NCBI GenBank assembly: GCA_002914845.1
Contig: JXTC01000028.1
Span: 357,886 to 421,885, forward strand
DNA: 64,000 nt
DNA from: Trema orientale
Lineage: Eukaryota > Streptophyta > Magnoliopsida > Rosales > Cannabaceae
Direction of reading: 5' to 3'
Shown: positions 57,858 to 64,000 of the stretch, piece by piece
Numbering within the stretch: position 1 is the first letter of the stretch
How the letters are laid out: each line of letters starts with the position of its first letter
The notes under the pieces: generated by a model
The model's database searches: none
Told to the model about the DNA's origin: nothing
The model's input: only the letters and a program-made list of their open reading frames with translations
Translations under genes and position numbers: made by a program

Positions 57858-58535
57858 GATATTGGGTATATTAATCGAGTAATTCAGATGTCTAAATCAG
57901 TACCTGAGTACATGAACTAAAATATTTTTTAAAAAATACGTACTTTAAAAATCAAGTGTCAAAAACGACTCTAATTTCTTTCTTTTTTTTTTCTTTTTTT
58001 TTTTTTTGCTTTTTTATTTACAGATTTTAATAGGAAATGTGATGTAATTTTCATTTTTTAAAGAAAAAAAAAAAGAAGAAATGAAATTGAGATGAAATTT
58101 TTAGATACCAAAATTAATCTGTTAATTTATAATTTTGTAGGCCTTTATAACTACTTACAATTAGTAGTGATTAATTGCTTGTTACACCTTGAAATGGAAA
58201 TTTGTACCATTATACCATATATTGGTTTTGGAAGAAAAAATCTTTAATAAATTTGTTTTTTTAAGAGAAAACTATAGAAGCATGCAGTACTGTTATAAAT
58301 TGTGAATGGCCACCATTAAGATTCTATAACCCCTACTCCTCAATTCTTCCTTTAACTCTGTTATTTTAGTTAGATACATAAAATGGTGCTTATGATATAC
58401 GTACTAATTAATAATTAAAATCTAAGTTAGATTCAAATAATTAAAGATGATTGATTATAGAAACAAATCGTAAACTAATCTAAAAAACAATAATTCATGA
58501 ATTGAAAAGTCTACGCTACTTTATCTTTAATTAGT
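57858..58535. repeat. Paralogous block, copy 2 (partner at 23905-26370)
   Basis: The block aligns with copy 1 in the same orientation but lacks the MITE and the probable solo LTR found there. It starts about 25 bases beyond the inferred CACTA 3' end. No gene is visible. Confidence 0.85.
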
Positions 58536-59769
58536 TGCCCTAAATAGCAATGATTTTTTTTTAAAAATGAAAAACCTCATACAAATGTCGTGTTCATTGG
58601 TTAAATTTTGAAAATGTTCATTTTCTTCTTTTACTTGTTCATATGTTCATTAATGCAAAGTACCTTAGTGTAGAGATATTCTGAGTTGCTATTTTTGCCT
58701 TTATTTTTTTTCAAAGGTCATTACTGCAATATGTATTTCTTTAAATAATCTCTTCTGCAACTAAATAAACTATGTCAGTATCTTAATATATGAATATGCT
58801 AGAGTTTTTTATGGAGTAATGTTATGGAGATATTTAATATATCTTAATATATGAATATGATAGAGTTTTTTACGGGGTAATATTATGGAAACATGTAATG
58901 CTTATAAGCATTACACTAATAAAAATATGAGACTAATTACAATTAAAATGTGTGTATGTCCCACAGCACAAAGCATAACCAAAAAACAACTTCATGATCA
59001 GTAATAATCATGTAGAATTATTAGAAAGTTCTAGTCTTGGGATAAATTAGTTTAATGTAGTAATTCCTATTATTTTTCTTTCTTTAAGACCAGAATCACT
59101 AGATAGGAATTTATATCGCACAAAAAAGGGAAAGTTCACTCATCTATGATCACAATTTGACCCATATACTTACCCTCGGAAAGTGGAAAAAGGCACCCAA
59201 AAAATGATACACTGTACTATAAATTTATTCTGTCAATTACAGTAATATTCGACACACATAATTAAAAAGTAATAATAAGCATATACATGGTTAGGGTACG
59301 TATATTTTCCTATCCAAGTCTTTTTATGTAATTTGAATTGTTCTCAATTATGGATTAGTGAAAAACACCATCGGTCAAATATAAGTATATTCGACAAGGA
59401 AAAAAAAAGTGTATAAAGACATATACACATGCAATGTAAATTGGGTATATTCCCAGAAAACATAATTCCATCAAGAATGCACTGTGAAAAATTCCTTCAA
59501 CGGCACTGTCTGGTGGTCAATTTTTAATGCTTCACCAATAACGTACCTTTTCTCCATTAGAACAACAATAGCATGCAATTCCTAGGTACTTCTTCTTCTT
59601 CTTCTTTTCGGGTTTTGTTAAAAGATGAAAGCGAATATAGATCACATTCGAATTTGACACTCTCTATCAAAGAACGGTGCCATTTCTTCGATAGAAACAA
59701 AATTAAATAATTGAATTTTAAGGGGCTACAATATTAACACTCATATATGTATATATTTATATACGTGAC
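58536..59769. other. Intergenic DNA
   Basis: No gene is recognised. A short duplicated line occurs near 58780-58880 (CTTAATATATGAATATG twice, 63 bases apart), and a CTT microsatellite lies at about 59590-59607. Confidence 0.5.
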
Positions 59770-60340
59770 AAAGTACCTACGTCCTAATTTTTATTGAGAG
59801 TAGTCGTTTATCCTTTTTACGTTTGAAATTTAGCCCACATGCATTATTTTTTACAAATGTATTGTCAATTTACCCCATTTTATTAATACAATATCATTTT
59901 GTCCCAATTTTCACAAATCTGGCACCAGTTTGTCCCACTGAAGATTGTAAGTATAAGCAAGGAAAGCATCTTATGGTTTTTCACTAAAAATAATATTCAT
60001 TTCAACTAAATGTAGTTTTATATAAATGAGATTATTGAAAATTTCTCATCATCCTCGATTTTTTTTTTTCCAAATTTCTATGCAAATTTGAAAATTGGGA
60101 TTGATCCTCTTCCTTCCCTTTTATTTTTGCGGGTCTCGATATTTGATGGACAAAATGACTTTTTTTCTTTTTAATTTTTTTTAGCATCATTTGCTAATAT
60201 AATTGAGGCAAAGTGATACAATATTTACAAAAACTGGGGCAAATCGATACCAAATATGTTAAAATGACAGTGTATGGGCAAAATTTCAAATACGTGGGAG
60301 TAAAAGAGTACTCGTTTTGTGAGAGCACCCTAGGATATTT
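59770..60340. mobile_element. Foldback-type non-coding element
   Basis: Left and right parts are imperfect inverted repeats: TTTTTACGTTTGAAATTTAGCCCA near 59815-59840 pairs with TGGGCAAAATTTCAAATACGTGGG near 60274-60298, and further blocks around GGGGCAAAT/TACCCC and AATATC/GATACAATATT also pair. No coding domain is present. A target duplication could not be settled. Confidence 0.55.
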
Positions 60341-60710
60341 TGTCTATATATTTGTATAAGTACCAGTATTCTTTATTTGTTTTCGATTCATTGATTGGTC
60401 TAAGATACTTGAATTGAAAAAAAGAAAGTAAAGCCAGCACCGTTGAATTTATTCTCTCTGATCCTTTGGAAATTGGAAGTACATTAATGGGCACCATTAG
60501 ACCAATTGTTGGGACGGTATGAAAACCGTACCATATTTATTGTTATTATATGTTTTTGTGGGACATGTAACATCCTTTTGCGGGGAACCATAAGAATAAA
60601 AATCCTTGCCTTGATTTCAAATGGAAAAGATGGACTACAACATTTTTTTTGGCACTTAGCAATTAGTAGTTTTAGCATGGATGGTGATGTACATGTGTTC
60701 GAGATTTAAG

Positions 60711-61572
60711 GCTCTGTTTGGACGCCCTGCAAATAAGGAGCTAGTCATCCATTTCTTCTAGTTCTAGCTATCCATTTAATTTGTTTGTTGGACTTTTGGA
60801 GATCATTGTAGGTAGCTAGAGTATGAATAATCTACAGTAATGAATATTTTGAACTGTATCATGTGCATAGTACTTTTTTAATTTCAATTATATGATCAGA
60901 AGATCTAACATTAAAATATGCATACTACAAGTTGATGAATTTGTCCCTTTAATTTTCTCTAAGAATACATGAAATAATGTTGCTTGTCCCCGCATTTGGT
61001 GCAGAGCAAGCTTTTGATCTAAAATTATATATACAGAAATGGTTTAATAGTGGAATTTTCTGTTGTCATGGGTCTATGATAGCCAACACACCATAAGATC
61101 TTTCAAAAGTAACATTAAGACACAATTTTCTGTTTGCTTTATGAAAAATTATGTTAGTTAGTACGTTGTGAGTGGTTAAAAGCATAAAGCCAGTTTGATG
61201 TTGTTGTGATGTGTTGTAGTTTTACAGTAGCTGTGCTATGAGCAAAAAGCAGCAGTGAAGAAAAAAATTTAATTTTTTAGTAAAAATTTAATTTATAAAA
61301 CTGCTGTACTGTTTAAAATGAGCATCTAGTGTTTGGCAAACTATATATTATGTATATTGTAAAATATTATTTTAAATAATTTGTATGATAAGAATCAACT
61401 TTAAAAAGTCACTCTTACCATATTTCTTAAATTCTACTTAAAATAGTAATTATACAATAACTTTTAAAATCTTCTACTGATCAATAAAGCAGTAACTTAC
61501 CAAACGCCTTCCCTCCCTCTTTTTTCTCTTAACAACTTTTACAAACTAAAAGTAGATCCAAAACGGGCCAAT
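60711..61572. mobile_element. Weak candidate non-autonomous hAT-like element
   Basis: The left end GGCTCTGTTTGGACGCC resembles the GGC...GTTTGG ends of plant hAT MITEs, and the right end CCAAAACGGGCC is a partial inverse. No clear 8-bp duplication was found, and inner similarity between the halves is weak, so this is a suggestion only. Confidence 0.25.
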
Positions 61573-64000
61573 AGGCTCACTTGTAATGTTAAAGTTTAAT
61601 GTTTAATTAAATTTCCTCCCTTACTATCAAAAACCAGTAATAAGCTGCGACACCTATTTTTGATTCAAAATTTTGATAAGCATTTACTTCAAATAGAAGG
61701 AATGGAATTTATGGACAAGGGTTTATATATATATATATATATATATTATCATCTCCCTAAATTTATGAATTACGAAAGTTTACGATTCTCATGTGCCTAA
61801 GCTATAATCTAGAATTCGCAGCTAATTTGTTATGAACTAGGGTCACACTACAAGGCGACGAAGAGTCTTTAAAACATGGAAAAGAAAAAAAAAAAGTAAT
61901 GACTAATACTATAAAGATATTTTATTATCTTTTTTATTTTTTTGTTATTATGCATGAAGAGCTTAAAGACCGAAAATGGTGGTACCAAATCAATAAGTAA
62001 TAGCTAGCTCTAATAGGCCATCATTATAATTCATAAGTTAATTGTTCATTTCTTGTGATGGTCAAGTTAAACTAACTGTCAATTTTGAGTTTTCAAGTCA
62101 TACGAGCTGATGCCCGATTATGATTTAATGTAGGACCAAGGAAACCTGTCCCACCAAAATAATGCACGCCATTCTTCAATTATAATTTGGTAGATTTCTT
62201 ATGATATTAACATGCATGATACATGTATTTTTTTTTCTCAAAAAAAAAAAAAAAAGGGAAATGAAAACGCTGTCATATTTTAACGGTTTAATGCTCTATC
62301 ATATCAAAGGAGGTGGTAATAATGCAAGTTTAGATTCTCAAATCTTAATAAGAAATAAAACTAGTTACAGAAAAAAAAAAAAATTGCATCTTAAATAACA
62401 TATATACCTATCAATCTTGCTCGACCACACAGAATATTTTAATTAATTTTAACTTTGAAATAGGAAGCTAGGTATGCTTGTTAACTTTGCTTTTAAAAAT
62501 AAGAATTTTTGGTGGCAATATATAGTCATTCCTGTAGAATGCCAATATATTACTCCAATTTTTTTTTCTCTCTCTAAATTAAAAAACGTATAAGAATCAT
62601 TTTCTACAGAAATTTTCGTTCAATTACAGTGGCTATTCTACCGAATCATACATCACTTATATTTACTAAGCAAAACAATGCCATATTAAAAAGGAAAAAA
62701 AAAAAGCTGACTTTTCTATTTATATAACAGATCAACATAATACCGCAAGGCATTAGTTTCCAACTTAAGAAGAAACCACGTGTGCTGGGAGTTCAATCAC
62801 GTGATTTTTCCAACTTCTCGTCTGCCGCCTTTTATTTATTTATTTTTTTCCCCGTGTTTAGACAGTAATCTAAAAATTAAAAAGAAAAATTCTTTATAAA
62901 ATTTTGAGGTAAGAAGATATGGTCATAAGATATGAACTTTCACATGAGAACCATTCTCAGCCGGAATGTTGAACTTTCTCCAAGTTCAGTTGTCCCTTGT
63001 CTTAATTTCTAGAGATATTCTATGAAACGAAACACTTCAACACATACGCAACTTGATCGTTATACGTTTTTTCTTTTAACAAAGAAAGATTTAAAAGTGT
63101 TCCTGTCTAGTTGCAAAGAGATTGATCTTCAAACACTAAGTAGATCACCGAGCATTAGCGAGGCGCTAAGCCTACTCGTCTTCTCATGCATGATAAGTAT
63201 GCTGGACATCTTTTTAATTTTAGATATTTTTTACATTTTTATTTTATTAATATTTTAATATTCATTTGAAATTGTAAAACTAAAAACTAAAACGTGTCAA
63301 ACTTAGTAGTCCATTTATTTTAAATTAAAATCCCACTATTAACAGTTATTGTCTTTCTCTGTTAGTGGCTAAAAGATAAGATAGGAGTTACTCATCAATT
63401 AATTTCTCTTTTAAAATAAATAGGTCTTCTTGATGGGAGGAGATATACGTGAAATACTTCAAAAAAGAAATATAGAGAGCAAAGAGTATTTCTATTAGGT
63501 CTCTAGTCTAACAAGATAAGCCTATGTTTTTCCATTATTTTATGGGAAATAGTGTTTGAATAGACTAGCAAAATTTCTCAAAGTTATTTGACTTGAGTCT
63601 GATTGCTATGGCCAGAGGTATAATTCCATTTCCGCTTCCGCTATTTTATTGAATATTGTTTTGATCTTACAAAATATTCAAGGGTTCGAGTTGAGATTAT
63701 TGTTACAGTTTACATAGTATACAAGCATTAATCCATCACGAAAAAGATCCATGGATATACCATGGAAGACTATAAAACCAAGCCTTAATTAGTTATCTCA
63801 TACACTCTCTCTACCTTAATTAATTATCACAATTTCTTATAGCTTAGCAAACTTCAACACTAAGTAATCACAAAAGCGCTATCAAAAAACCTTTAACTAG
63901 ATTCCTTTTAAATTATAACCTCATAATTTCTCGTCTTTTTGTTTTGAAAGAGAAAGAGTTCTCTTTATAAGATACGTGAAATTCCAATTCAATATAATGC
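61573..64000. other. Intergenic DNA to the window end
   Basis: No gene is supported. TA repeats lie near 61724-61746 and poly(A) near 62240-62255 and 62371-62383. Two E/G-box-like motifs, CCACGTGT (62777) and TCACGTGA (62799), lie 22 bases apart and could belong to a promoter, but no gene with a convincing frame follows within the window. Confidence 0.45.

Noticed and set aside
60484-60709. Overlapping opposite-strand frames of 64 and 67 codons
   Set aside because: Mutually antisense, no domain, next to transposon-like sequence.
63022-63258. A 78-codon plus-strand frame with a hydrophobic C-terminus
   Set aside because: AT-rich composition alone produces Ile/Leu/Phe-rich residues; no start context, homology or neighbouring exon supports it.

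Overview
This window is AT-rich nuclear DNA from a flowering plant, most likely a eudicot. The evidence is a spliced nuclear gene with twelve small exons and GT-AG introns, and dense plant transposons: Ty1/copia and Ty3/gypsy LTR elements, a CACTA element, Helitron ends, Mutator-type MITEs, a tRNA-derived SINE and a LINE. The species cannot be named from the sequence. A 62-base run of N (56992-57053) and a single N at 55925 mark assembly gaps or uncertainty.

Left third (1-16.1 kb): a long inverted repeat opens the window. After it comes the only clearly intact host gene, a minus-strand SET-domain protein methyltransferase of the Rubisco-LSMT/SETD3-like class. Twelve exons (2721-16107) join in phase to a 560-residue protein. 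Intron 5 is 6.9 kb long because it holds a complete but dead copia element (7205-12677) in antisense orientation, and that element carries a nested solo LTR in its reverse transcriptase.

Middle-left (16.1-26.4 kb): intergenic DNA made of small elements. It holds three copies of one MITE with 9-bp target duplications, a palindrome with two opposed Helitron 3' ends and an RPA-like gene fragment, foldback and direct repeats, another MITE, and a probable solo LTR with a SINE inside it. A diverged paralogous copy of 23.9-26.4 kb at 57.9-58.5 kb serves as a natural empty site for two of these insertions.

Middle (26.4-42.3 kb): a three-level nest on the minus strand. A LINE 3' end is split by copia-2 (26614-37091), which is split in its RT by copia-3 (28650-33782). 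An unassigned LTR-like stretch and a decayed copia 3' part follow.

Right (43.9-57.8 kb): a CACTA transposase gene on the plus strand is interrupted by a 9.2-kb minus-strand Tat-type gypsy element (45361-54601, TSD ATGGG) and by a Helitron 3' end at 56821. CACTA-type subterminal repeats end near 57832. From 58.5 kb to the end I see one foldback element, a weak hAT-like candidate and no convincing gene.

The host gene and the transposons do not form a joint pathway. The transposon genes are all broken by stops, frameshifts, deletions or lost catalytic residues. I found no coherent new biological system. The most informative features are the datable nesting, the antisense intronic retrotransposon, the paired Helitron termini and the MITE cluster.
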